Of a stretch of 64,000 nucleotides of DNA, positions 43,879 to 53,188 are shown one piece after another. This DNA is from Rikenellaceae bacterium (lineage in GTDB: Bacteria > Bacteroidota > Bacteroidia > Bacteroidales > Rikenellaceae), in contig JAGBHC010000009.1 of NCBI GenBank assembly GCA_017935625.1, positions 1 through 64,000 of the forward strand, given 5' to 3'. Numbering within the stretch: the first letter of the stretch is position 1; each line of letters starts with the position of its first letter. Position numbers and translations under genes: made by a program. Under the pieces are notes generated by a model that saw only the letters and a list, made by a program, of their open reading frames with translations, was not told the DNA's origin and searched no databases.

Positions 43879-44220
43879 CACACCTCCTATGGGGAATTCC
43901 GCTGCCCCGCACCGCACCGAAGGAGATATTATGCCCCCGCACGGCTGGGGTATATCTTCCACCCTGTCCGCCCGGCCCGCAACAAAAAAAGAAAAGTAGT
44001 TCCACCCGCGTAACACCAGGAACCGCACACCTCCTATGGGGAATTCCGCTGCCCCGGCCCGCACAAAGAAAAAGGCTGCCCCGCACACCCCGGAGCCCCT
44101 CTTTCCAGGAAAACCACCGGCGCCCGCACCGTAACGACTTTTGCGGAAAATCCCCGCCTGCCCCGGCCCGCACCGAAGAAAAGCCTCCTCGCCGGAGAAA
44201 CGTTTTCATCGGAAAAACGC
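43879..44220. repeat. Spacer with 147-nt direct repeats
   Basis: An identical 30-nt stretch beginning CACACCTCCTATGGGGAATT lies at 43879-43908 and 44026-44055, 147 nt apart. Each copy runs into CCCCG and CCGCAC with a purine-rich tail (GAAGG, AAAGAAAAAG), and a shorter CCCCGGCCCGCACCGAAGAAAAG relative lies near 44160. The 479-nt gap between rdgB and the DUF2807 gene has no conserved coding frame; TAACTTTT near 44259 is a possible -7 box for the latter. Confidence 0.7.
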
Positions 44221-44336
44221 CTACGCCGGGGCCAATCCGCAAAAAAAATCGCCGGCCGTGTAACTTTTCGCCCGCAGGTTCGTCATATTAATAAAAACGA
44301 ACTGCAAACAATCGTAAAACAAACCTTATCGAATCC

Positions 44337-45326
44337 ATGAAAAAGTTACTGATTCTGCTGCTGGCCGCCTCATTCGCAGGCATAGCCGGCTCGGCGGCCA
44401 AAAAGACGGTCGTCTCCATCAACGGCAAAACCTACGAAGTGAAAAACACGGGCGACCGCACCCAGGTGGTAGTGGACGGCAAAGAGCTGGTCAATATAAC
44501 CGCCTCGGAGAGCGGCGACTACCAGCGCGATGCGATAAAACCGGTCGGCAAGAGCCAGACCAAAACCCTTTCGCTGGGCCGTTACACCGCCATCGACGCC
44601 GGTTCGGTCTTCCGCATCTACCTCGACGACACCGCTTCGGGCAAAGTGACCGTCACGGCCGACGAGGCTTTCATGCCCTACATCTCGGCCCGCGTATCCA
44701 ACGGCAAACTGCTGCTCTCGCTCACGGGCACCCGCGGCAAAAGCATCAACCTCGGCAAGGGCGAAACCATCGACATCCACGTCTGCGGCAAGGACATCAC
44801 CGGCCTCGACCTGAGCGGCGTCTGCAAGGTGGTGGACCTGGTGGGGCTGAGCGGCAACACCTTCTCGCTGGACATGAGCGGCGCCTGCTATTTCGAATCC
44901 AAAAAAGAGCTCTCATTCTCCAACATGGACCTCGACCTGAGCGGTGCATCCAGGGTCTCCTTCAAGGCTTCCTGTTCCGGACGCCTCCTCCTCGACTGTT
45001 CGGGTGCCACGGTGTTCAACGCCGAAATCTCGCGCGTGAAGAAAGCGGTCATCGACTGTTCGGGAGCCGCCAAGGTCAATCTCACCGGCAGCGCTTCGGA
45101 GATGGAGCTCGACTGCTCGGGCGCCGCGATTTTCCACGGTGAGAAATTCCTCGCGGGCGACACCGTAGCGGAGTGCTCCGGCGCAAGCCATGCCTATGTG
45201 AACAACTCCGGCCAACTGGCCCTGTCGGCCAGCGGCGCAGGCGTGCTGACCTACAAGAAAGGGGTGAGCATAAACTCCATTTCGGCCACCGGCTCCAGCC
45301 GCATCAAGGGAGTGGAGGCATACTAA
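44337..45326 (+). CDS. Secreted DUF2807 beta-helix protein
   Basis: A 329-residue exported protein (signal peptide MKKLLILLLAASFAGIAGSA). The central and C-terminal part matches DUF2807, a right-handed beta-helix called a putative auto-transporter adhesin. It has at least nine short repeats of the type LDLSGA, LDCSGA, IDCSGA or AECSGA from about residue 155, and a typical N-terminal FRIYLDDTASGKVTVTADE. Several repeats carry Cys in the D-C-SGA turn. There is no autotransporter barrel or sorting domain, so the name is not evidence of adhesion. Function unknown. Confidence 0.85.
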   Translation: MKKLLILLLAASFAGIAGSAAKKTVVSINGKTYEVKNTGDRTQVVVDGKELVNITASESGDYQRDAIKPVGKSQTKTLSLGRYTAIDAGSVFRIYLDDTASGKVTVTADEAFMPYISARVSNGKLLLSLTGTRGKSINLGKGETIDIHVCGKDITGLDLSGVCKVVDLVGLSGNTFSLDMSGACYFESKKELSFSNMDLDLSGASRVSFKASCSGRLLLDCSGATVFNAEISRVKKAVIDCSGAAKVNLTGSASEMELDCSGAAIFHGEKFLAGDTVAECSGASHAYVNNSGQLALSASGAGVLTYKKGVSINSISATGSSRIKGVEAY

Positions 45327-45377
45327 TCTTCACCCGGTCCCGATTCATACCGCAAGCCCGGACCGCGAAGACGAAAA

Positions 45378-45423
45378 GAGGCGGGGTATCTTCCTTGAGG
45401 AATGATACCCCGCCTCTTTTTCG
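45378..45423. terminator. Bidirectional terminator, DUF2807 gene / pectin operon
   Basis: GAGGCGGGGTATC and GATACCCCGCCTC form a 13-bp perfect stem with TTTTT on the plus side and TTTT on the minus side, between convergent genes. Confidence 0.9.
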
Positions 45424-45506
45424 CTATCTCCGAACGGCGGCCGGCCCCCTTTCAGCCGCTCCGCCGCCCGAACGGGCCGCGAGACCGCGCCTGCGGCGCA
45501 CCTCCG

Positions 45507-47231
45507 CTACCGCACCGGAGCCAGGTAGCCCACCGACTCCCACGGCCGCCAGTCGTCGTGACCGGCCAGCGGATTCTCCGCCCGGGCGGGAGCCTTCGCC
45601 CCGCTTTTGGCCCACTTGACGCGCCGGCCGAGGTCGGCCGGACGGGTCGTGCCGTCGGCCGCTTCGACCCGGCTGCCGTACTCCGAATAGCGCGAACTCT
45701 TTTCGCGATAGGGCTTGTTCCAGTTGTGCCACCCCTCGGGACGGATGTGGGCGCCCAGCGTGCAGTCGCGGAAGGCGACGCAGGCGTAGTCGCGCCACGG
45801 ACGGCCCAGATAGACCTTGTCCACCCCCTCGGCGGCCGTCAGCCGGCACTGCGAGAACCACAGTCCGTAGCGGCTGTTGCGGGGCGTGGAGGCCGCCGTG
45901 ACATAGGAGTTGATTTTGCTGTGAATCTCGCACCGCTCGAAGAGCGCCACGGCGGCTCCGAAGATGAAGTCGGTGGTACCCTCGATGTAGCAGTCGGCGA
46001 AGTAGCTGCGCGGATTGTGCACATAGTCCTCTCCGTTCTCCTGATTCCCCTTGCCCCGCAGGTAGAGGGTATCCTGGTTGCCGAGCAGACGGCATCCGAC
46101 GAAGAGGTTCCGGTCGCCCGTCACGCAGACGGCCACCGCCTGCGTGCCCTTGGTCCCCTTGGCAGGCACGGCGTCGTTCTCGAAGGTGAGGTCGTAGAAC
46201 CGGCAGTCGTTGCAGCCCACGTACACCGTGGCGCTGCCGCGCGTGCCCAGTTCGCGTCCCGTCGCCCCGAGCCGGCCCGCATAGTCGTCGTAGACGATGA
46301 CCGCCGGATTCTGTGCCGAACGCTCGCCCCGCACCACCAGATTCTGCTTGGTGGAGGGGATGTTCACCTTCTCGCGGTAGCGGCCGCCGAAGACGAAGAT
46401 GACGGTGCTGTCCTCCGCGAAATCGGGCACGGCGTCGATGGCCTCCTGCAGGGTGAAGAAGTCGCCCCGGCCGTCGGCCGCCACCGTGAAGTCGTAACGG
46501 GTGAGACAGCCGGCCAGTTCGGGCAGCAGCTCCGGGAAGCTGGCCGCAGCCAGCTCGGCGATTGCACGGCCGCCGCGCACGTTGAGGTGGGTGTCGTCCT
46601 GCTTGCCGGCGTGGTGGGCGGGCACGGTGCCCGGCTCAATCCACATGAAGAGCTCGCGCGAAGGCTCGTCGCCCAACGCCTCGATGTAGTCGTGCGTGAT
46701 GCGCTCCATGTCGAGCAGCAGCACGCCCAGCTCGCGGGCCACCTCGCGCACCGCACCGGGATACTCCCCGTGGGTATCGACCAGCTTGCCGTCGGAACCG
46801 AACTTGCGTCTCACTATCGGAGTGCAGAGCACGGGCGTCGCCCCCTTGCGGCGGGCGGTTTCGGCGAACATGCGCAGATTGGCCTTGTACTCCTCGACAG
46901 TGGTCCCCACGCCCTCTTTCTGCACCTTCTCGTCGTTGTGGCCGAACTGGATGAAGAGGTAGTCGCCGGGCTGCATTCCCCGCTCGACCTGCTCCCACAG
47001 GCCCTTGTTGATGAAACTTTTGGTGCTCAACCCATTGCGGGCGTAGTTGTGTACCGGCACCGACACCAGGGCCTTGAGCCGCTGGCCCCATCCCCGTTCG
47101 GGATTGCCTCCCGAGAGGTCCTTGTCGGCCATCGTCGAGTCGCCCATCATGTAAATCGACGGAACGGCCTGCGCCGCCAGTGCGACCAGCAGCGCCACCG
47201 CCGTCCATATCAGACGTTTCATGTTTCTCAT
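45507..47231 (-). CDS. CE12-CE8 fusion: pectin acetylesterase plus pectin methylesterase
   Basis: A 574-residue exported two-domain enzyme (signal peptide 1 to about 22). Residues 25-240 are an SGNH CE12-type rhamnogalacturonan/pectin acetylesterase with S32 in MMGDSTMAD, N99 in FGHND and the D212/H215 region in QDDTHLN. Residues 245-574 are a CE8 pectin methylesterase beta-helix with D387 in LLGNQDTLY, D421 in GTTDFIFG and R477 in YLGRPWR. One chain would thus remove acetyl and methyl groups before polygalacturonase attack. The gene starts 7 nt after the GH28 stop codon. Confidence 0.92.
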   Translation of the reverse strand: MRNMKRLIWTAVALLVALAAQAVPSIYMMGDSTMADKDLSGGNPERGWGQRLKALVSVPVHNYARNGLSTKSFINKGLWEQVERGMQPGDYLFIQFGHNDEKVQKEGVGTTVEEYKANLRMFAETARRKGATPVLCTPIVRRKFGSDGKLVDTHGEYPGAVREVARELGVLLLDMERITHDYIEALGDEPSRELFMWIEPGTVPAHHAGKQDDTHLNVRGGRAIAELAAASFPELLPELAGCLTRYDFTVAADGRGDFFTLQEAIDAVPDFAEDSTVIFVFGGRYREKVNIPSTKQNLVVRGERSAQNPAVIVYDDYAGRLGATGRELGTRGSATVYVGCNDCRFYDLTFENDAVPAKGTKGTQAVAVCVTGDRNLFVGCRLLGNQDTLYLRGKGNQENGEDYVHNPRSYFADCYIEGTTDFIFGAAVALFERCEIHSKINSYVTAASTPRNSRYGLWFSQCRLTAAEGVDKVYLGRPWRDYACVAFRDCTLGAHIRPEGWHNWNKPYREKSSRYSEYGSRVEAADGTTRPADLGRRVKWAKSGAKAPARAENPLAGHDDWRPWESVGYLAPVR

Positions 47232-47238
47232 CGTTTCG

Positions 47239-48930
47239 TTATTTGAAAGTTACTTTTCCCTGCGAACGGGGCGAGAACTGCGAGTTGTCGGCCGAAATCC
47301 CCTCGGCATCGACCGTAATGGCCTCGTTGCGGCTGCCCGTCACGCTGAGAGCGACCGTCTGGCCGGGAGCGCATTCGAACGAGAAGCCCTCCACGACGAC
47401 CTGCTTGGCGTTGTTTATCATCAGCGCCGGACCCTGCTGGGGATACACCGACACATTGCGCAGCACCACGTCGCGGCTCTCGTTTATCTGAGCGCCCAGC
47501 TGGGCATATACGGCGCAATTCTCCACCCGCACGTTCTCCACGTTCATCTCGGGCAGGCCGTTGAAGAGCATGGCGCGGCGGGCTCCGCGGCACCACACGT
47601 TGCGGATGAAGATGTCGCGGAACTGGGGCGTGGTCTCGTCCACGGGCTTCGGAGCCAGGTCGGAAGCCTCGGCGTCCTCACCCGCCTCGAGCGCCTCGCT
47701 GGCCGACTTGCCCCCGTAGAAGAGGTCGAAGAGCAGCGGTTCGTTGGCGATGTCGTTCATGGCGATGTCGGAGATGTGGATGTTCTCCACCACGCCGCCG
47801 CGACCGCGGGTGCTCTTGAAGCGCAGGCCCACGTCGGTGCCCGAGAAACGGCAGTTGGTGACCGAAACGTTCTTCACGCCGCCGCTCATCTCGCTGCCCA
47901 CCACGAATCCGCCGTGACCGTGGAAGACGGTGCAGTTGTCCACGATGATGTTCTGGCACGGAGCGCCCCGGCGGCGGCCGTTCTCGTCCTTACCGCTCTT
48001 GATGCAGATGCCGTCGTCGCCCGCATCGAACGAACTGTCGGTGAGCACCACGTTGGTGCACGACTCGATGTCGATGCCGTCGCCGTTCTGCGAATACCAC
48101 GGGTTGCGGACCGTGATGTCGTGCACGCGCAGGTTGGTGCACATGAAGGGATGGATGTTCCAGCTCGGCGAATTCTGGAAGGTCACCCCCTCCAGCAGCA
48201 CGTTCTCGCAGTTTCTGAGGCTTATCATCACCGGACGCAGGAAGTCGCGAATCTCCTCCCACTGCTCGTCGGTGGTCAGGCCCACGGGCACGTTCATGGG
48301 CGAGATGGCCGTACCTTTCTTGAACCCTTCGGAGGGGTACCATATCCGGCCGTCGTCGCTCAGCACGCCGCCGCGCGAAAGCAGCTTGTTCCACTGGCTC
48401 GAGGTCATCTTGTCGCGCTTCACGGCACGCCAGCTGTCGCCCGAACCGTCGATGATGCCCTGGCCCGTAATGGCGATGTTCCTGGCCCCTTCGGCCGAGA
48501 TGGGCGACTGACAGCGCCGGGTGTCGAGCCCCTCGAAGACGGTGTTAATCAACGGATAGTCCTTGCTGTTGCCGCTGAACACGATGACCGAGCCCTGGGC
48601 CAGGTTGAGTTCGATGTTGTCCCGGAGCACGATGGGGCCGGTGTACCACACGCCGGCGGGCACCTCCACCACGCCGCCGCCCCGCTGGCTGAGGTGGGCG
48701 ATGGTCTTCTCGAATGCCTCGGTGTTGAGCGTCACCGCGTCGGAAACCGCACCGAAATCGGTTATCGAAGCCCGCAGGGCAGGAATCGCGGGCCGGGGCA
48801 CACGCGTCATTTCAAAAGGCAGATTCTCATAGAGATAAGCATCCGGGTCGGCAGAACCCGTACATGCCGCCGCCCCGAAGAGCGCCGCAGCCGACAGTGC
48901 GGCCATCATACTGGAATAAAAATGTTTCAT
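47239..48930 (-). CDS. GH28 polygalacturonase-type lipoprotein
   Basis: A 563-residue lipoprotein (Cys 23 in ALFGAAAC) with a right-handed beta-helix. The four GH28 motifs are present: NGDGIDIES (D287), AGDDGICIKSG (D305, D306), GHGGFVVGSE (H339) and R370-x-K372 in LRFKSTRG. It hydrolyses alpha-1,4 bonds of galacturonan or rhamnogalacturonan, releasing galacturonate for the exuT/uxa module 23 kb away. An insert rich in Glu and Ala (about 410-435) is unusual. It is the first gene of a two-gene operon with the CE12-CE8 esterase. Confidence 0.9.
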   Translation of the reverse strand: MKHFYSSMMAALSAAALFGAAACTGSADPDAYLYENLPFEMTRVPRPAIPALRASITDFGAVSDAVTLNTEAFEKTIAHLSQRGGGVVEVPAGVWYTGPIVLRDNIELNLAQGSVIVFSGNSKDYPLINTVFEGLDTRRCQSPISAEGARNIAITGQGIIDGSGDSWRAVKRDKMTSSQWNKLLSRGGVLSDDGRIWYPSEGFKKGTAISPMNVPVGLTTDEQWEEIRDFLRPVMISLRNCENVLLEGVTFQNSPSWNIHPFMCTNLRVHDITVRNPWYSQNGDGIDIESCTNVVLTDSSFDAGDDGICIKSGKDENGRRRGAPCQNIIVDNCTVFHGHGGFVVGSEMSGGVKNVSVTNCRFSGTDVGLRFKSTRGRGGVVENIHISDIAMNDIANEPLLFDLFYGGKSASEALEAGEDAEASDLAPKPVDETTPQFRDIFIRNVWCRGARRAMLFNGLPEMNVENVRVENCAVYAQLGAQINESRDVVLRNVSVYPQQGPALMINNAKQVVVEGFSFECAPGQTVALSVTGSRNEAITVDAEGISADNSQFSPRSQGKVTFK

Positions 48931-49177
48931 TGTAATTATTTATGTTGTTTGAGTTTCGTTTCCTCTCTCCTTCCGGAGCGCGTCCGCTCCCCTTCGGTCC
49001 GCACCGGCGCCCGCCCGAACAGCCTGCTTTCGGTCTGCCCGCCGCATCTTCTCCCCCGCGGACTCTTCTCTCCCCGCCCTTTCGCGCTCCTTCCGCCGTT
49101 CCGCGGACGGCCTGCACAGAGACTCCGACACACCGGCCCTGCGCACCTCCGCCGCCAAACGGTCGGTGTACAAAGTA
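48931..49177. other. Leader region of the GH28 operon, no gene seen
   Basis: Pyrimidine-rich on the plus strand (purine-rich in the leader RNA) and GC-rich between about 48960 and 49160. I find no small gene, known riboswitch or terminator; a long leader from the promoters at 49178-49290 is the simplest reading. Confidence 0.4.
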
Positions 49178-49290
49178 CAAATATAAGTATATTCGGTGAA
49201 AAACGAAAGTATGGGCGTCCGCAGGACGGCATACGGTCGCTCTGCGATTCGTTTGAGGCAAATATAAATATATTCGATGAAAAACGAAAG
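49178..49290 (-). repeat. Dispersed promoter-bearing repeat, GH28 copy
   Basis: Read on the minus strand, an 85-bp element (49262-49178) has hairpins TCGC-AGA-GCGA and CGTCC-TGC-GGACG, then CTTTCGTTTTTC, CGAATAT and TATATTTG. It is the same length as the efp copy. A second promoter cassette of 32 nt lies just upstream (49290-49259), also with a 19-nt TTTC to TATATTTG spacing. Either could drive the GH28 operon, with a leader of about 245-325 nt. Confidence 0.7.
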
Positions 49291-49645
49291 CGCAGGCGGC
49301 CATTCCCTCCGAAACCCGGGGATGCCGGTCGCGGAAACGGGTATGCCGCCCCCGGAAACGGGCATGCCGGTCGCAAAAACGCAGCCTTGCCCCCCGGAAA
49401 CTCAATGAAAAAGCCGTTTCACCGCCGCTTTTTTCCGCTTCACCATTCCCGGCCATACTAACCCGCCCTTTCCGGCGTTGTCTCTTGCGTAAGAGACGTC
49501 GAGCCCCCACACTCAATACGTTATGCCGCCGCACGGAGCGGCCCGAAAGGCCCGGCAGCCGGCAATCGAGAGCGGACGAACGAGAAAAGGAGTTGAAAAT
49601 TTATTGAATTTCGATATTTTTTTTTAATTTTTAGAATAAGGTTAC
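49291..49645. other. Spacer upstream of the efflux operon, no gene seen
   Basis: It includes a short tandem repeat of GGTCGCGGAAACGGG/CCCCGGAAACGGGC type units (49325-49375) and an AT-rich block at 49590-49640 that leads into the tolC-type promoter. No conserved coding frame. Confidence 0.45.
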
Positions 49646-49653
49646 TACTTTTG
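49646..49653 (+). promoter_or_regulatory. -7 box of the TolC-MacAB operon
   Basis: TACTTTTG, a perfect TAnnTTTG, after a long T-rich tract that could serve as -33/UP region. The leader to the first ATG is about 250 nt and GC-rich. Confidence 0.5.
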
Positions 49654-49910
49654 CGAACAGGTATCCTCCGAAAACGCGATTGGGGACACCCCGAGAGCAC
49701 GCTCCGGACGAGCGACCCGGGCGTCGGAGAAGGAGACCGGAAAAGGATGCCGGACGCAACGACCCGACGACGGCGACCGGCTCCCGCCGGAAAAGCGGGA
49801 AAGCGGGAGAGCGGGACAACGGGACAACGGAAGAACGGAAGAGATTGAACGAAACATTTCAGGCGACAGAATATTTCAGGCTTAAACAACTATCATAAAC
49901 CATCAAAACC

Positions 49911-51239
49911 ATGTGCAGAGTTTTCAAAGTGCTGACTGTGACAGCAGGACTATTGTCGGCCGTCGCAGCGGAAGCCCAGACCCGGGAGTGGACGCTCGGC
50001 GAGTGCATCGAGTATGCACGCCGCAACAACATCACCGTCCGCAACAGCGAGGTTTCGCAGCAAATCGCAGGCGTGGAGCTCGACCAGACCAAGGCGTCGA
50101 GATATCCCACCCTCAGTTTCTCGACCAACCACAACGGCGTGTTCCAGAATAAAAGCACCCAGTACAACGAGTTCAACGAGAAGAGCGACAAAGTCTCCTA
50201 TTCGGGCAGCTACAACCTGAGCAGCGGTGTGACCCTGTTCGGCGGCGGCCGCATCCGCAACAACATCAAGCAGCAGCACATCGCCCTGCAAGCCCTGGGA
50301 TACGACACCGAGACGGCCCGCAACGACATCGAAATCGCCGTCGTGCAGGCCTACCTGCAGGTGCTCTACGCAGCCGAAGACCTCGAAGTGAACCGCCAGA
50401 CCGTCGAACTCTCGACCCGCACCGTGGAGCGTGCCCGCCACCTGTTCGAGGCCGGCTCCATCGCACGCAGCGACCTGGCCCAGCTGCAGTCGCAGCTCGC
50501 TTCGGACAAATATCAGGTGACCGTATCCGAGAACTCGCTCTCGCAATACAAACTGCAGCTCAAACAACTGCTCGAACTGGGCGAAGGCGAAAGTTTCGAG
50601 GTGGCCTTCCCCCCGCTGGACGACCGGTCGGTGCTCACCCCCATTCCCTCCGTGGAGCAGGTGTGGGGCTCGGCGCAGAGCCAGATGCCCCAGATGCAGA
50701 GCGGCGAACTCAACGTCAGTGCCGCCGAAGCGGCCGAGAGCGTGGCCAAAGCGTCGTTCTACCCCACCGTGTCGCTCAGCGCCGGCATGTCCACCGGAAC
50801 CTACTCCGACATGGGCGCCTTCTTCGACCAGCTCAACAACAAACTCAACGAGTCGGTGGGCGTGAGCGTCAGCATCCCCATCTTCAACGGCAAGCAGGCC
50901 CGCAGCGGCCTCTCGCGCGCCAAGCTGCAAACCGTCTCGGCCCGGCTCCGGCTGCTGAGCACCCGCAAGGAGCTGTACAGCACCATCGAATCGCTGCACA
51001 ACGACGCCGTGGCGGCCCAGAACCGCTACGTGGCGGCCTGCGAACAGCTCACCGCCGCCGAGGAGAGCTACCGTCTGGCCAGCGAACAGTTCGACGCCGG
51101 ACTCAAGAACACCGTGGAACTGGTCACCGAACAGAACAAATACCTGAGCGCCCGCAGCCAGCAGCTGCAGGCCAAATTCCAGGCCGTGCTTTCGCTCCAG
51201 CTGCTCAACTTCTACCGCGGCGAACCCATCCGATTGTAA
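49911..51239 (+). CDS. TolC-family outer-membrane efflux channel
   Basis: A 442-residue outer membrane factor (signal peptide 1 to about 23) that forms a trimeric channel across the outer membrane and periplasm. It has the duplicated OEP domain; WTLGECIEYARRNNITVRNS opens the first half and SIPIFNGKQARSGLSRAKL the second, with long coiled-coil helices. It is the first gene of a four-gene exporter operon (gaps 24, 19 and 7 nt), so it supplies the outer channel for the MacAB-like pump. Confidence 0.92.
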   Translation: MCRVFKVLTVTAGLLSAVAAEAQTREWTLGECIEYARRNNITVRNSEVSQQIAGVELDQTKASRYPTLSFSTNHNGVFQNKSTQYNEFNEKSDKVSYSGSYNLSSGVTLFGGGRIRNNIKQQHIALQALGYDTETARNDIEIAVVQAYLQVLYAAEDLEVNRQTVELSTRTVERARHLFEAGSIARSDLAQLQSQLASDKYQVTVSENSLSQYKLQLKQLLELGEGESFEVAFPPLDDRSVLTPIPSVEQVWGSAQSQMPQMQSGELNVSAAEAAESVAKASFYPTVSLSAGMSTGTYSDMGAFFDQLNNKLNESVGVSVSIPIFNGKQARSGLSRAKLQTVSARLRLLSTRKELYSTIESLHNDAVAAQNRYVAACEQLTAAEESYRLASEQFDAGLKNTVELVTEQNKYLSARSQQLQAKFQAVLSLQLLNFYRGEPIRL

Positions 51240-51263
51240 ACAAGTGAAAAAAATAAGAGAGTC

Positions 51264-52424
51264 ATGAAAAAGAAAATGCTTTTCGCGCTCTGCGCGATAG
51301 TCGTTGCGGTGGTCCTGAGCCTGGCCTTCTGCAAAGGCGACAAACCCCGGCCCGTCGATTACGAAACCTACACGGTGGAACCCGTCACCATCGCCAACAG
51401 CGTCACCGCCACCGGAACCGTGGAACCGATAGTGAAGGTGGAGGTGGGTACCCAGGTGTCGGGCATCATCTCCAAACTCTACGTCGATTACAACTCGGAG
51501 GTCAAGGCCGGACAGCTCATCGCCGAGCTCGACCGCTCGCTGCTGGCCGCCGAGGTAGCCTCGTCGCAGGCCAACCTGCAGGCCAACAAGGTGGAACTCG
51601 ACTACCAGCAGGCTAACTACGACCGCATCAAGGGACTCCACCAGAAGGGACTAGTGAGCGCCTCGGAGTACGAGCAGGCCGAGTATCAGTACGGCCGCGC
51701 CCGCAGCAGCTACGACGCAGCCAAGATTTCGGCCGAACGCGCCGTCATCAACCTCGGCTATTGCAGCATCTACTCGCCCATCGACGGCGTGGTGCTCTCG
51801 CGTGCCGTGGACGAGGGACAGACCGTGGCGTCGGGTTACAGCACCCCGACCCTGTTCACCATCGCCAACGACCTGCGCAACATGCGGGTAATCGCCGACG
51901 TGGATGAGGCCGACATCGGCGAAGTGGAGCCCGGACAGGCCGTCAGCTTCACCGTGGACGCCTACATCGACCGCGTATTCCAGGGAACCGTCACCGAGGT
52001 GCGGCTCGAGGCAACCACCACCTCGAACGTGGTCACCTACGAGGTGGTCATCGACGCCCCGAACCCCGACCTGAAGCTCAAACCGGGTCTGACGGCCAAC
52101 GTCACCATCTCGACCCTGAGCAAGGAGCACATCCTGGCCGTGCCGGCACGCGCCCTGCGCTTCACCCCCGAATACCTCTCCGACCGCGAGGTGGCCGCAC
52201 TGCCCGCCCACCGCGTGTGGATGCAGAAAGAGGACGGACAGCTGGCGATGGTCGCCGTAGAGACCGGCATCAGCGACGGCATCAGCACCGAAGTGACCTC
52301 CGGTCTGGAAGAGGGCGCCCAGGTGGTGGTGGGCGAGAAGATAACGCTGCCCGAACTCTCCGACCAGAACCAGTCGGGCCTGCGCTTCGGCCCCGGCCGG
52401 CGAGAGAACAAACGCACCCGATAA
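51264..52424 (+). CDS. MacA-like periplasmic adaptor (membrane fusion protein)
   Basis: A 386-residue adaptor with an N-terminal anchor helix (about 5-22), a biotinyl-lipoyl domain (VGTQVSGIISKLYVDYNSEV near 62), an alpha-helical hairpin (about 95-145), a beta-barrel domain and a membrane-proximal domain. It bridges the permease and the TolC channel. RFGPGRRENKRTR is a basic, unstructured tail. MacA rather than RND adaptor is indicated by the following ABC genes. Confidence 0.92.
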   Translation: MKKKMLFALCAIVVAVVLSLAFCKGDKPRPVDYETYTVEPVTIANSVTATGTVEPIVKVEVGTQVSGIISKLYVDYNSEVKAGQLIAELDRSLLAAEVASSQANLQANKVELDYQQANYDRIKGLHQKGLVSASEYEQAEYQYGRARSSYDAAKISAERAVINLGYCSIYSPIDGVVLSRAVDEGQTVASGYSTPTLFTIANDLRNMRVIADVDEADIGEVEPGQAVSFTVDAYIDRVFQGTVTEVRLEATTTSNVVTYEVVIDAPNPDLKLKPGLTANVTISTLSKEHILAVPARALRFTPEYLSDREVAALPAHRVWMQKEDGQLAMVAVETGISDGISTEVTSGLEEGAQVVVGEKITLPELSDQNQSGLRFGPGRRENKRTR

Positions 52425-52443
52425 GCCCTAAACCGAAAACGCC

Positions 52444-53181
<738 letters not shown>

Positions 53182-53188
53182 CAAGAAG

